Positions 1 through 12,306 of a DNA stretch of 64,000 nucleotides are shown piece by piece; within the stretch, counting starts at the first letter, position 1, and every line of letters begins with the position of its first letter. Origin of the DNA: Dirofilaria immitis (Eukaryota > Nematoda > Chromadorea > Rhabditida > Onchocercidae); assembly GCA_024305405.1 (NCBI GenBank), contig JAKNDB010000110.1:682001-746000 (forward strand). Direction: 5' to 3'. Below the pieces are notes generated by a model. The model was not told the origin of the DNA. It saw only the letters and a program-made list of their open reading frames with translations, and did no database searches. The position numbers and the translations under genes are program-made.

Positions 1-879
1 TTAGTTTTCTCGATTTAAATAACGATGTGCTTCATTCAGTCGATAATTCGTAAAAAAAAAAAGTTGCTCTAATGAAGAGATCAATGAAGACATGTAATTA
101 GTATCAATTTATCGGTATCCTTTTGTCAAGTTAGAAATTAAAAGTACCAATTGATGGAAATGTGTTCGAAAAATTACAGCATTTATTTGTTGACTTCTAT
201 ATAAATTTTTGCGAAAAAATAATTTCTATGAAAGAGGCCGTCGATCACTGCGAATAATAATTGTGCCTATGGTTTTTGACTCCTACAAAACAAACGAACA
301 AAATTCTTTATTACTGCTTTCGACTTCAGATATCAATTAAAACCTATGCATATCACAGCGTGCTGATCATGCTTCCCATCTTTTCTCTTCAAACTTGACC
401 TATATATTATCACATTACGCATTGTATCTACTGGCTAAATTTATTCTCGATTAGAAAACAACTTAAACTTAGAAAATACCAGGCCTATCTTGGTCCTTCT
501 ACTTCAATCAATTCATTTCGGCTATCGCTATAAGAAGGACCATAAAAATAAAGGAGATAGTTAAACTGCTAAAATTTCTTAGAAGTTATTAACAGGAAGC
601 ATATTTTCTAGGCGAGAGTATCTCAAAACTTGAGCTGACCAAATTTATTATGAAGAGAAAGCATCGTTCTTTTACTCACCAACGAGCAGTTTTAATTAAC
701 AGTAAAGGGTATAATTGCCTGCCTGATAGATAATCTTGGCTCGGAAAAAGTATATGTATCCAGTGAAAAGAACTGGCTCACTATGATTCTATAATATTTC
801 GGATCGCTGAATTCCGGAGATAACGGAATAACTAAGGACTAGACAATTAAGAAGAAAATGAAGGAAAGATGGATAATTT
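1..879. other. No gene recognised
   Basis: AT-rich sequence with no ORF of note, no RNA gene and no clear repeat. I see nothing here that can be supported. Confidence 0.5.
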
Positions 880-1085
880 ATTTAACATAATTTATTAAGA
901 TAATTTTCAGATATTTAGATATTAGATTTAGATTTTTTATATTAGATATTTAGATTTAGATGTTTGAAATATTTTCAGATATTGTCAAGTATTTTTTAAT
1001 ACTCAGATAATTTATTAGATATTTTCAGATATTTATCCATTTTCAGATATTTATCCAGATAATTTATTCTCAGCATAATTTTATT
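880..1085. repeat. AT-rich degenerate simple repeat
   Basis: The stretch repeats variants of ATTTAGAT and TTTCAGATATTTA many times in about 200 bases. It is a degenerate tandem or simple-sequence repeat with no coding potential. It lies next to the 3' end of a small minus-strand ORF. Confidence 0.6.
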
Positions 1086-1088
1086 TAT

Positions 1089-1301
1089 TCATTCAGATAA
1101 TTTATTCAGCAATGTATTGAGCGATGAAACACAAATGTTTGCACAATTTCTCATATATCTGGTATCAATCACGGATACTGTCAAATTTAAGTTTCTTAAA
1201 TGTTTTTGAGACAAGTTATGTACTTTAGAGATTAAAAAGCTAAGTTGCTGTGGATCATTCATTTCCTTTCTCACGCGATCAGTGCTGTCAGCTTGAACCA
1301 T
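1089..1301 (-). CDS. Possible small gene or terminal exon, 70 residues
   Basis: A 70-codon ORF whose product is hydrophilic and looks helical (for example DRVRKEMNDPQQLSFLISK). On the minus strand a good 3' splice site (ATTATCAG) lies only five bases before the ATG, the arrangement expected of an SL trans-spliced mini-gene or of an internal acceptor. The stop codon is followed almost at once by AATAAA, a polyadenylation signal. I do not recognise the protein. It could equally be the last exon of a larger minus-strand gene whose other exons I cannot see, or chance. Confidence is low because no homologous family is apparent. Confidence 0.3.
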   Translation of the reverse strand: MVQADSTDRVRKEMNDPQQLSFLISKVHNLSQKHLRNLNLTVSVIDTRYMRNCANICVSSLNTLLNKLSE

Positions 1302-2509
1302 AGTTCCTGATAATGAACAGTTTCACAACAGTGCTTAATAGAAGAGGAAGTTTCACCAAAAATAAGGTGAGCTGTCAGGCAACATACAAAAGACGATTAC
1401 ATTTAAAATAGGATTAAATAACTAGCTGAAAATCACCTTTGCGCAATCCGTAGTTAAAGTTAAGGGCTACTAAATTATAAAGCTTTTTAATCAATTTCAT
1501 TAAAAAAAAGTTGCAATTTTGCCAATTAATGAGATATTCATTAGTCATGTCGTCATTTGAAGGTAACTTTAGGTATGATATGCGGTTTTGTATATATATA
1601 TATATACATGTATATAAGCGCCGATGTGTGTATATGTATGTTGTGTGTGTTCGTGAAAAAGTTTCACTCAGGATATAGATTTGGTTATGAATAATATTGA
1701 GTGAAATAAATGCGAGCGAGTCATTTCTCGCTTATGGTTGACCTTCTCATCGTTATTTGGACACTCTTAATATTTGGGCTTATTTCTTAAACTTTTATAC
1801 TCAAAGAACCTGAGAATTCTCATCAAATTCAAATTTGAGTAACCTTAAATCTATTGAAAATTACCGACAAATGATCTGAGAAATTAGCTTTGCAATTTGA
1901 AATGAAGTCAAGATCAATATCCGAATTCTGTATACGGCACATATTCAATTTCATCACTATTTTTAAAGAATCCGATTTTTTCCTTTTACTTCCATTATCT
2001 GAGGTATTATGATCTATACGTTTCGGCTCTTCATAGATGGTAATTAATAACGTAAAAATAGTTTGATATGAAGAAAGTCAAAGGGAGGGAAAATATATCA
2101 AAAGAAGGAGGAAGGTGGAATTTCTCATCACATTTAAATCATACATACTGAGCACGAAATTTGTCGGGAAAAATGTGTATTTCACTGATATTATATTCTT
2201 TGAGAACTGGTTCCCTCTGGCCGTTTAGAATTCTTTTAGTGAATATATTCTTTTCACTGTAGTTATTGTTTTTATCTAAAATTTTAGAATAATAGGCATC
2301 AATTTGTTTTAAAACTTTCAATAGTTATTTATGTTGATATAATTCTTAGCAATTTTCCCACCTATTCCAAATATTTCAATGATTTATTGGTAACCGAAAT
2401 GCAATTTCCATTCTTGCAAAATCCACTTTTCAGTTAAAAATGCAAAAATGCCTAGCCATTTCGCAGCAATGCCTCATACAATTATGTCAATAAGATATCT
2501 TCAGCAGTA
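1302..2509. other. Spacer with a TA/TG-rich tract
   Basis: No gene recognised. A (TA)n-rich tract at about 1590-1616 is followed by TG-rich sequence to about 1650. A 60-codon minus-strand ORF at 2139-2321 shows no recognisable motif. Confidence 0.45.
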
Positions 2510-2690
2510 TTCTGCTGAAAAGAAAAACAATGCTTAATTTCATTTCAAGTTCTGGTTTAACAGGAATACTGTACGTGCTTGATGAGCCTACTGATTATCG
2601 ATTAATTACCACACTCAAAAACTTAAGAGATATAGATAATACTGTAATTGTTGTTGAACATGATGAAGATACAATAATGGCTGCTATCTA
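2510..2690 (+). pseudogene. uvrA: Wolbachia-type uvrA fragment (nuclear insertion)
   Basis: The plus strand at about 2546-2690 encodes [13 protein letters not shown], then [12 protein letters not shown], then [16 protein letters not shown]. These are the second Walker B and H-loop region of bacterial excinuclease subunit UvrA, which normally reads LTGVLYVLDEPS...[22 protein letters not shown]. About ten residues after DEP are deleted, and a stop follows directly after the last match. Upstream (2510-2545) the match decays into a frameshifted remnant of the ABC signature region. UvrA is bacterial and absent from animal nuclear genomes, so in a filarial context this is best read as a nuclear Wolbachia transfer (nuwt). 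It covers roughly 50 of about 940 codons and cannot encode a working protein. Confidence 0.85.
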
Positions 2691-3375
2691 AAATTTTCTG
2701 GAAGAAATTTGCTTTGATTGTGTAGAATTTAAAAAGCAGAAGATTCAGTAATTACTGTCCTCGTTAGTAATGTTAGCATTGTCGATAACGAAGTTTTGTT
2801 GACATCGTGCAAATGCGATCTCCGCTCAGCTAAGAATACTTGAAGGTATTAATTACATATATAGGTCATCGTATTCATCTCGTATAAGATGAATCATCCA
2901 ACATACTGAATTGAGAGCTATCTAGCACCGCATACCGCTCTTAGCTCTGGTCAGTTTTGAAATACATTTTACAAATTGTTTGATTATTATTCATATATGA
3001 GCAGGCCATCCACTATCAATTATCATGTGCAGTTTCTCTGCCAGCTATTATCATATGTATCAAAATTCTGATAAAAAGATCTAAACAAAGGGTCAAAGGA
3101 AAACCGTTTTCAGTTTGTTCGGTCAGAATGATTAATAATAGTTACGATTTTTAAAAACTGGTGTGCTACTACACTGTTTGGAATAGACATCAGCGCGATT
3201 TAGAAATAGTTGACCATTTTATGGAATGTTACACTTTTATTTTCATTTTTTTTTTTGTTCTTTTTTATTCCATTTATTTATTTTCATTTTGACTTACGAA
3301 AAGTGCTGCTTGTTTACGGACGAAATTTTCTTTTTGTGCTTTGAGAAATTTGATAAATTGTCCGGTCTATTCCAG
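2691..3375. other. Spacer
   Basis: No gene or RNA recognised. The uvrA similarity does not continue past 2690. A T-rich stretch at about 3241-3290 precedes the first orphan exon. Confidence 0.4.
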
Positions 3376-4035
3376 GATTACAGAAATGGCTCTGTCATGG
3401 AGATCTATACAACTGACAAATACTGTCGTGTTATTGACGGCAGTTTTTACATGTTCGAAAGTGGTTATCATAAAAGCGCACTAGCCGAAAGATTGGATCC
3501 TTTTAAGTTTGTAAGTTGCTTATTAATTCATTGGCTTGTTTCTTATCACTCGCTTGATTATCTGAACTTCTCATCTAGGTTGCTGTTGGATAGTGCCCGA
3601 GTTGATGCCAACTTTCTATTGCAAAAGCCGACTTAACTCGCTTTTTCCTCGAAGACAAAAGAAGCGGCACTCAACCCATATATGCAAATTTTCATGCATT
3701 AAATACAAAATTTTACACGATTTTTTGTTTTGAGTGAGAATTTGTCTCATGTTTTCATAATAATTTGTTATGATAGAAATGTTATTTTTGAAGTGGTAAA
3801 ATGAAAATGAGGGCACTTCTTAGATAGCATTGAATTAACTCAAGGATGTTGGGAGCAAGCATAAACATAATGAAATTAACAACTTGGTTTTTACTAGAAA
3901 ATTATGACAAAACAAATGATACATGCTCAAATAATATGCTACATTTCACAGTATGATGCTCAGGCTTGGGATATCGGCAAATCTTATTCTTTTACCGATT
4001 TAAACGAATTAAAATACTTCGTAGTAATGAGCCTG
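3376..4035 (+). CDS. Two orphan coding exons, gene unidentified
   Basis: Exon 3376-3510 is 45 codons, flanked by TATTCCAG and TTT|GTAAGT. It encodes a segment that includes NGSVMEIYTTDKYCRV and ESGYHKSALAERLDPFKF. Exon 3952-4035 is 28 codons, flanked by TTTCACAG and CTG|GTGAAG, and contains YDAQAWDIGKSYSF and NELKYFVVMSL. Both are in phase 0 and join in frame, and the residue composition is protein-like rather than AT-noise. I do not recognise the family. They could be N-terminal exons of the exchanger that starts downstream, whose first recognised exon is also phase 0, or the 3' part of a separate gene. No start or stop codon is assigned. Confidence 0.45.
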
Positions 4036-4574
4036 GTGAAGCAATTTATGCTAACAGTTAAGAGAAAAATCTCACGCTTGGCCAAGTTTTTTTGTATTTG
4101 CAATTGTGATTAATAGTAAAGAAATGATATTATAAATGAAGAAACAAATGGAATCGACATAAATTGTGAGGATTATTGTTGAAAAGATTGGGAACATGTC
4201 AAGAAAAATACAGCCGATAGCAGTATTGATGATTAACAACACTCGTTGCTGAAATAGAAAGCAAAATATTTTAGTTCCTGAATGTTTTGATTTCAGCATT
4301 TGTCAACTGCAAGTGACATTTTTCGTAGTTCTATGAAATCTTACTAGAAAAATAATCACCTTCATGAGAAGAGAAATACGGAATGATTGCATTGTAGTTT
4401 GGCAGTTGTCGTTTGATTCCTGTTGATTGACAAAAGTAAAGATGTTGTCAATTTGAGTATTTCTCTGGCTTATTTCTATTTCTTTAGTACTACTTCTATT
4501 AATTTTATTTTTGGCCCCGTACAAAATATTTATATAAAAGTTTGATATGGAATTGTTCTTATCAGTAATTATAG

Positions 4575-7500
4575 AACAAAGAAGACGAAAATGAGAGGTC
4601 AACAACTTCAAGTACAGAACGTGGTACTGGCGCCCATAAACATAACGGGATATCGTTATTTAAGTTCCAATGGGAACATGTTAGCGCACCGCTTGCTATT
4701 GCTTTTGGTTTTTCACGGTCACCGTTATGAAAATCAGTTAATATTTTTATATTTTCAATTTTCAACAAATTTCAATGATTCTTAGTAGCGTCAATTAAAT
4801 TTCATTAAGGTTTAAACGAGATTTTTTTCATACAAATTACACGCTGAAAATTGCAGTTTTCCATCGCTTTCAAAGTGTTCATAGTTTATTGCCCGATTCA
4901 GCATTACTGATTGTTCTTGGTCTATTTTTTGGCTATATCTTTCATCTTGTTTATCCGGACGAGGTTAGTAAGGTTTTCCTCTTGACCAAAAAACATTTTT
5001 GATTCGGTGCTTTTGCTTTTTCTTTTCATCTTGTTTATCCGGACGGGGTTAGTAAGCTTTTTCTATTTACTAACGATTATGCAAGATATATATAATTTTT
5101 ATCTCTTATCTTTCATCTTTTTTCTTTTTATTCTGCAAATAAGCTTGCAAATCAAATACATAATTCAAACAATTACAAAACTGGCCGTTTTTCGTAAAAA
5201 AAATACTTTCACTATTGGTCTTCTTTTCTTTTTTTAACTCCTATCAAAAGTTCCTGTGCTTTTAACCAAATTTCAGCAGATGTATCTCAAACCCGACTGG
5301 TTTTTCTTATATCTCTTGCCACCTATTGCACTTGACGCTGGTTATTTTATGCCTAATAAAGACTTTTTCAGGTGATCATTTAGATTTTTTACTTTTCTCA
5401 ATATTTTCTGAGTCTTTCCCAGTTTCATTAATTTTCATTTATAGGAATTTTGGAACTATAATGACTTACGCAGTTCTTGGAACATTGTGGAATGTTTTCG
5501 CTATCGGTAATTTTTTTGATCTTCAAATAGTATCATTATGTCGGATATATGTTTTTTTCGTGCCCTTGTTTAAGTACTGCATTCACATTTGTTTTCAGGA
5601 ATGACATTGCATTTTTGCATGATTACTTCAAAGTTCACACTTCATTGATCGAACTTTTTCTGTTTTCGACATTAATATCCGCCGTGGACCCAGTAGCTGT
5701 CCTTTGTGTATTCGAAGAGATTCATGTTAATCAACTACTTTATATTTGTGTATTTGGTGAATCACTGTTGAACGATGCCGTAACAATTGTAAGATTTCAA
5801 ATACTGAGCAAATACAGTTGCTTCCAAAACTTTAAATTAATAAAAAGATTGCATAACCTGTTATATACAATTACGATTAACTGGTTGAATAAATTATCAT
5901 CTTGAATAACTACTACAAAATTTTAAGGTGCTCTATCAAACCTTCAATGCCATGGTGGATGCACGTAGTCTTAAGGGTTCAGATTATATTACTGCTGCTT
6001 CTTCATTTTTTGTTGTTTCTTTTGGTGGTTTGCTCATTGGGCTTATGTGGGCTATCTTTACTGGCTTTACAACCAAGTAATTTATTTTTTAATTTGGAAA
6101 TGTATATGTTTACGTTGAAATATACATAAAGTTGCCATTTTTAAGTTTTTTACTACTGTTATTCCATCGTTAAGTTGCTTATAATTTCTAAATTAAGTAA
6201 ATGCAAGTGTTGGTGGCGAGTCATCACTTATGGTTCTATGCAAGACACACGTTTTGAATATAAAAGAAAACCTGTGTAAAATTGAAGAAACCTACTTTCA
6301 GACATTCTCAGCATCTCAATGTTGTGCAGCCGCTTATATGCTTACTTTTTCCATATCTTGCATATTTAACAGCAGAAATGGTTGCAATGTCCGGCATTCT
6401 AGCGTTCGTTTATAACTTAGTAATACTTATTTTGCTTAACAAAAATCAACTGTCGTTTTAAATCACTATAATAGTTTTTGAGTTACAGAATCGTAATGTG
6501 TGGACTAACCATGAAACAATTTGTTGTGGGCAATTTGTCGCGGAAATCGCTTGTTACTGTGCAATATTTTATGAAGACACTCTCGTCAAGGTTTAATTTA
6601 TATAAATTTAAACATAAACTTCTGTCATTAACTTGTTTATAGTCTTCGTTAAACAGATAGGCACAAAATCTTTAGGTTTTTAGTTGTGAAGCCCTTATTT
6701 TCGTTTATCTTGGTATATCGGCTGTTTCAAAGAATCACGATTGGGATGCGGTATTCATTGTTGGCACTTTAATTAGTTGCCTTGTTCAACGGTTTATTGG
6801 TATATCGTTTCTTTTTCTTTTTAAAAAGAATTCTTTAAGGATTAAGTATGTACTAGTCAATTAATGAAGCTAGAGAATCAGCCAGTTGACGCAACAATTT
6901 TTCGTAATTAAACGAAATATATCAAGTTTCGTATTGTTTTATTTTTGAAATTTATGTTGCTGTGCATTTTTCTTCAGGAGTTTTCTTTCTCACTTATGTT
7001 TTAAATATGCATCGAGTACAGAAGATTGATCTGGTTGATCAATTTATCATGAGTTATGGCGGTATTCGTGGTGCTGTGTGTTATGGTCTTGTTATGTCGC
7101 TTGACCCTTCAGTTAGTTTACTTTCATTTCAGATTTGTATTATTCCTATTTATATTGCTTTGTCCTAATTATCTTTTTCTCATCACATAGTATACTACTA
7201 TCTGTACATCATGATTAATTACCAAGTGGATAGCGAAAAACCAATAAATTTCAAAAAGTAACCTGTGCTATATTCTTCCATCTTTTGCTATATTCATCTT
7301 CGATTTTTTTGCTTGTTAGTGGATATAGTTTTGTAGGATTTTGTTATATTTCATTATTTTGGATTGAGATATTATAGCCGACCAATTCAGATTGGATTGT
7401 TTTGAAAAAAAAATTTTAGGCTATGAAGGCTAAAAACATGTTCGCATCCTGTACTGTTGTTGTCATATTATTCACTGTTTTTGTACAGGTATAGTAAATT

Positions 7501-10500
7501 TCATTTTTGAAATACGTTAGATTTTAACATCTATCAGAATAACCCAAATATTTTATAACACTTTGCATTCTATAAATATTTCGGGAATATCAATTAATAT
7601 TATATTAGACTCTGCAAAGTTGCATATTGGCTATAATGTAATATCATTCCTGGAAAGTTGCCAGTGTTTACTACCAATAGCATTAATTGGTTGTAACATA
7701 ATATGAATTCCCGGAAAATTATAAATATTTGCCAACTAATAATTTCATTGGTCATAAATATGACTAAAGGACTAAACAACTTCATTGTAAAAGAACCATT
7801 AAGATAATCATTCCTCACATTATTCATTTCTCCATTTACTTCATTTTCATTACTTTAGTTCTTCGTGAGCACTTTCTCCAACGATATTTTAATTTTGATT
7901 TTTCTTCAATTACAGCAAAATAAAGATATAATCATATATCTTTATTATACTGTGTAGTAGCAAGCGACAATAAAATTATCGTGACGCGTTTCTTTCGAAA
8001 TATTCTGTCTATCTTTTCCACTCCCTCATAAGAAAAGAGAAAATTTTCATAACAGCATCGTTCCTACTGTGAAATGGTTTGGAATTTCTCAATGTTAACG
8101 ATATTCGATATGTGAGAAAAATAGCATGCTGAAAAGCACAATCTTTAATTGCTTTAGTTCTGCCACTTCAAGCAGTTTCATTGACAGGGCGGAACAATTA
8201 AGCAACTAGTGAAATTATTAGAAGTTAAGCAAAACGAAGTGCACAAGAAAACTGTTTTTGAAATGGTCAGCGAAAATGTATGCTTTATAAAAACTTTTCA
8301 ATTTTCTTTTTTTTTGGTCTGATAATTTTTCTTATTATTAATTATTCTCTTTGATATCGTAAATTACTAACAGTGAAATATATATGTTTGATTAAGGTGA
8401 TCAATAATATGATGACTGGTGTAGAAGGAATAACTGGTTATCGTGGACAGTACTGGGTAGGCTTCTTTTCTCCTTCTTTATTTAAAATTTTTTTCTCCCC
8501 ATGAGACTTAAGAATTTTTTTGCTCCATGAGACATTGTATAAGAAAATTTTTCAGTATCGTCAAGCATTCAATAAGTTTGCGGAGAATTATGTGAAACCT
8601 TATTTAATGAGTAATTCAAAATCTGGGGCAGATCGTCTAGTTGATTATCACGAACACATTCAGGTAAATTGCTATTAGCAGCTTTAAATTTACTTATTTT
8701 TGTTTCTTATTCTAATTTAATTCCAGGTAAAAGAAGCAGTTCAGCATCTAAAAGTTCATGGTAGTTTTGTTGGCTTGCCAACCGCACAAAGTAAAGTTAA
8801 TTTGGAACAATCGGCTGAAATCACGCAATTGGTTGCGGATAATAGGTAAATATTTATTATGTACATTAAATTTTTTCCATTTTTTCGAAAAAAAAACTAT
8901 CAAATATAAAATAGCTGAAAAATTCTGTTAATTAGTTGATGTTTTGACTTCTTAAAAGGATTAAGATGTGTAGGATAATAGATTTTCTAGGAAATATTCA
9001 AAAAACGATTTGGAAGCCAACGGTTTAACCAGTGTCGGCTGAAATGCGAATGAAAATTCCTCGCAATGAATCAATCAGTGTATTTCTAAGAGATAAATTC
9101 AGTGAGCTCAATTCGGTACTAGTTTCTGGGTTTCTGGTCACTTATTAATCATTCGTATTGATTTTATTAATCACTCTCTCAAGTTATTCTTGGAAATCGG
9201 TCGAAAAGGTTGTTCATATCAGTCAAATCAGGCTTGTAGAACATAATTTGCAAATATCTACGCCATCGCATGATGATATGTCTTTTTCAGCCTGTGTCAA
9301 CTGGTGTATATAGTCGACATTTGCTATATGTTGATAATACACCACGTACACATTCTAGACGACAGGATTTTTGCAGAGTTTGTTTTTTTTCTCACTTTTT
9401 ACGCAGATAGTATAATATCGCGGATGGATATGACATATTGTCATCAATTAAATTAAGGCGTAAAGACTGTAATTCAAAAAAGTCGTCACGTTTATTTACA
9501 AAAAAATAGCGATATTACTATAATGTTTATTTATTACGTGAAATTAAATTGGTATTGTGCATAGCCTCCACTTATTGTAGTAGTCTTGCACATTATTTCA
9601 ATAGTTTTATGCTTTGATAACAGTGGTATGTCTGTAATCTATCGAATTTTGAAGTATGCTGCTTACAGGGTAATTCATTTGACGCACTTGATAGTGAAGC
9701 ATATCATATGACTTATCCATATTGTAAAAATGCTCGTATAAGGCGACATACAGCATACGACGTTGCTTGTTACGATCAAACAGATAAACACTCGAAAAAG
9801 CCTATTATCACATTGCATAAGAATTCTGACTGTGATGCGCTTACTTTCAATATCGACTCTTGTACGACTTTGCTACATATCATTGCTTCAAGAAAGCTTT
9901 GAGACCATTTAAATTCGAAATAATTCTTTAGCTGAAATTTTAAATTCTCTTTGACATGTGTTCATTTTACTATTCTATTGCACATTGCAGCTGACTAGTC
10001 TCATTGGATTCATTTCTGAACTGGAATCCGTCATCATAACTATGAATTTTTCAGCAAAACCTCGGTTTTTAATTACTAGCGAACCTGACCCTACTTCACC
10101 ACCCAATGCGCCACGCTATACGTGCCGAAAAAGTGCTGAACATGATTTTCAAGAAAGTACGACTCCAAATTTCCAATTTGCAGATTGGTTTCTTTAGTAT
10201 ATTTTATAAAGCATTTATATAAAAAATTACCGAGAGAAATCTTAATTTGTTGTTCAGTTTAGTGATTGGAACGAGCGCTGACAGAAAGTCGTCATCCTCT
10301 AATCTGATATTACCTGGAGAAACGACTACCGGTAAACTTTATAATTAGAGAAATTATCCTATTTTTTTGAAATTATCATTCTTTAATAAATGATAATTTG
10401 AGTAACCTCCTCTCTGAAAGCACACTCTGTCTTTTTATTTTTCTAGAAGTTTTTTTTTGAATGAATTTCCTGTGAATCTGCTCTACTTTTAGAAAAAGTA

Positions 10501-10647
10501 CAGTTAGAGGAAAGACCGAGGAAGCTTTCAGCAAGTCTTAAAGCTTCTTTAGCGAAAGAAGCAAGCGAAAAGACGGCTTTGACACCAGTACATGAAGATG
10601 ATGAAAATGCTGAGTCACCCAACAGTGATCGAGACAAATGCAGCTGA
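4575..10647 (+). CDS. nhx: Na+/H+ exchanger (SLC9/NHX family)
   Basis: Membrane antiporter exchanging Na+ for H+. Exons as read: 4575-4736, 4857-4963, 5277-5371, 5445-5506, 5599-5788, 5928-6076, 6302-6403, 6489-6590, 6684-6799, 6978-7111, 7420-7488, 8188-8277, 8397-8456, 8556-8663, 8727-8845, 8991-9115, 9291-9377, 9669 to about 9761, about 9988-10156, 10263-10331 and 10493-10647. Family landmarks are [13 protein letters not shown] (first membrane segment), [32 protein letters not shown] with GESLLNDAV (ion-site Asp/Glu region), [21 protein letters not shown], and a cytosolic tail with [10 protein letters not shown]. The stop is at 10645-10647. The N-terminal exon(s) with the true start are not identified. 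Frame problems: one T is missing at 4709-4713 and one at 5612-5616, and exon 8991-9115 is off by one. Boundaries of exons at 9.7-10.2 kb are uncertain. Confidence 0.93.
4941..5057 (+). repeat. Near-identical direct repeat covering an exon end and splice donor
   Basis: The sequence from 4941 (TTCATCTTGTTTATCCGGAC and onward through GTTAGTAAG) recurs 84 bases later, from 5025. About 32 of 33 bases are identical. The first copy ends exchanger exon 4857-4963, and the second copies the exon tail plus its donor inside the following intron. Confidence 0.8.
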
Positions 10648-12306
10648 AACGGGTAGAATGAAGTTCTTTCAACCTGATTGATTCAGCTTTTATAGTTTGT
10701 TCAAATTTTTAGGAGTTTAGAATTTTTAATTAGAAGGTACCGAAAGACTAAAATTATTATTAAAATAATTTGCATGATCAAGCAGACTTTGATTGTGCAT
10801 TTTTTCACTTTTTTTTATGTTTTGCATTTTAAATCGCAGTGATAAGTTTACTTGTAATTAATTCAAAAAAAAGGCTTGTAATGGAATGGTATGAATTCAT
10901 GGGGACGAAAATTCAAAAAATTAGCTGTTAGTCTTCCACGAATCTTTATATGTATATGGTTCGTTAATGATGGACATAAAATATTTTGGATTTGTTTTTG
11001 ATGGAAGGCCAAATATAAATGGGTTTCATATAAATCTTACAGTTGTAGATAGAGCAGTGTTGGAATTGTCTATTATGCTCATCTTGTGTTCATGCAAATA
11101 AGCTTAGTACCTTTTGAAATTAATGATTTGACAATTCAGCAGCTTGCATTAGCTAGAATTGCTGAATGAACTTATCTTCCGATTTAATAAATTGTGTTAC
11201 TTTTATATCTTTTGCATTTCTAATATCATTCTTCATTGTTTCCTTGAAATTGTGATTTCATGAATTCTGGAAAATTTTCTATGCGGATATAAATAATTGA
11301 ACTTTGAGACTTCCTGCTATATTGTTATTTGATTCGGACTCAATAAATTGTGTAAGTTTTGCAGATAGCATTGTTTCTTAAAATCTAATTCTTGTTAAAA
11401 TTTTGTTAACACAGGGAACTTTATCGCGATACTCTAATATATCATTGCTCACTTTCAAATATACTGTCCTTATCTAGTTAACAGGGATTTAAAATTCCTT
11501 TCATTTGGGTCTGGTTCCACATTTTGCTTTTCCTTACATTGTTTTTCCTCTTCTTTTTACTATTTTCTGCGAATTATTTCTTTTTAAAATTCATATGAGT
11601 TTGCCTTTTTGGTTTCGTTGAATATAATATTACCTCCGATATCTCTTTTTATTTTAATTATATTTTAGTTACCTGTTTATGCCTTCTTGCGATCAGATTT
11701 GTTTGTCAGATGGCTATGTCATGAGCTGGACTCCAGGCGAAGTATTTAAAAGTGTGGTGTGAGATGCTATTTTTCTCGTTTTAGTTTTGATGATTTGAAA
11801 ATAGGAATTAGTGGAAAATCGACTTTAAAATGGGAAATGTTTTTCAAGTTTTACTGCAGTGAGTCATGAATATTGTTGCAGTTGTTTTGGAAGAATAAAA
11901 TCTTATTAATCTAAGTTATTTATGGTAACACAACAGTTCGTCTTGTAATCAAACGTTTTTAAGTAGTCTTATTTTCTTCGATCCCATACTCTAACTTACG
12001 CTGACAATGTTGACTTCTTTCTGTTGATACCATTTGAAGTTGTCATAGTAACCCTTTTCAATCTCAATGTCCTCCCATAAAACATATATGCTTTTCAAAG
12101 TGGCGCTATACGACTATTGAAGTGGGGTCATTCCGATGAATTTTCTCCTGAATTAAATTTATATTTTTTCCTCCGATTTAAGTGAAAAGCAGCAATATTT
12201 TCCAGTTTTACTTCATCTGATCGTTCAGAATTTTGATCGTATTCGTGTGTAAATTCCTGGCTGCTTTATTCATAAAACTTGATATTAATTCAGCGTGAAA
12301 TCCGAG
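10648..12306. other. Spacer between exchanger and WDR54-like gene
   Basis: AT-rich, with no exon recognised. It probably holds the exchanger 3' UTR and the promoter of the next gene. A 27-codon ORF at about 11679 has no supporting context. Confidence 0.4.

Noticed and set aside
4709..10647. Exchanger gene as a pseudogene because of its frameshifts
   Set aside because: The same one-base homopolymer losses occur in unrelated genes across the window, and all splice sites and functional motifs are intact.
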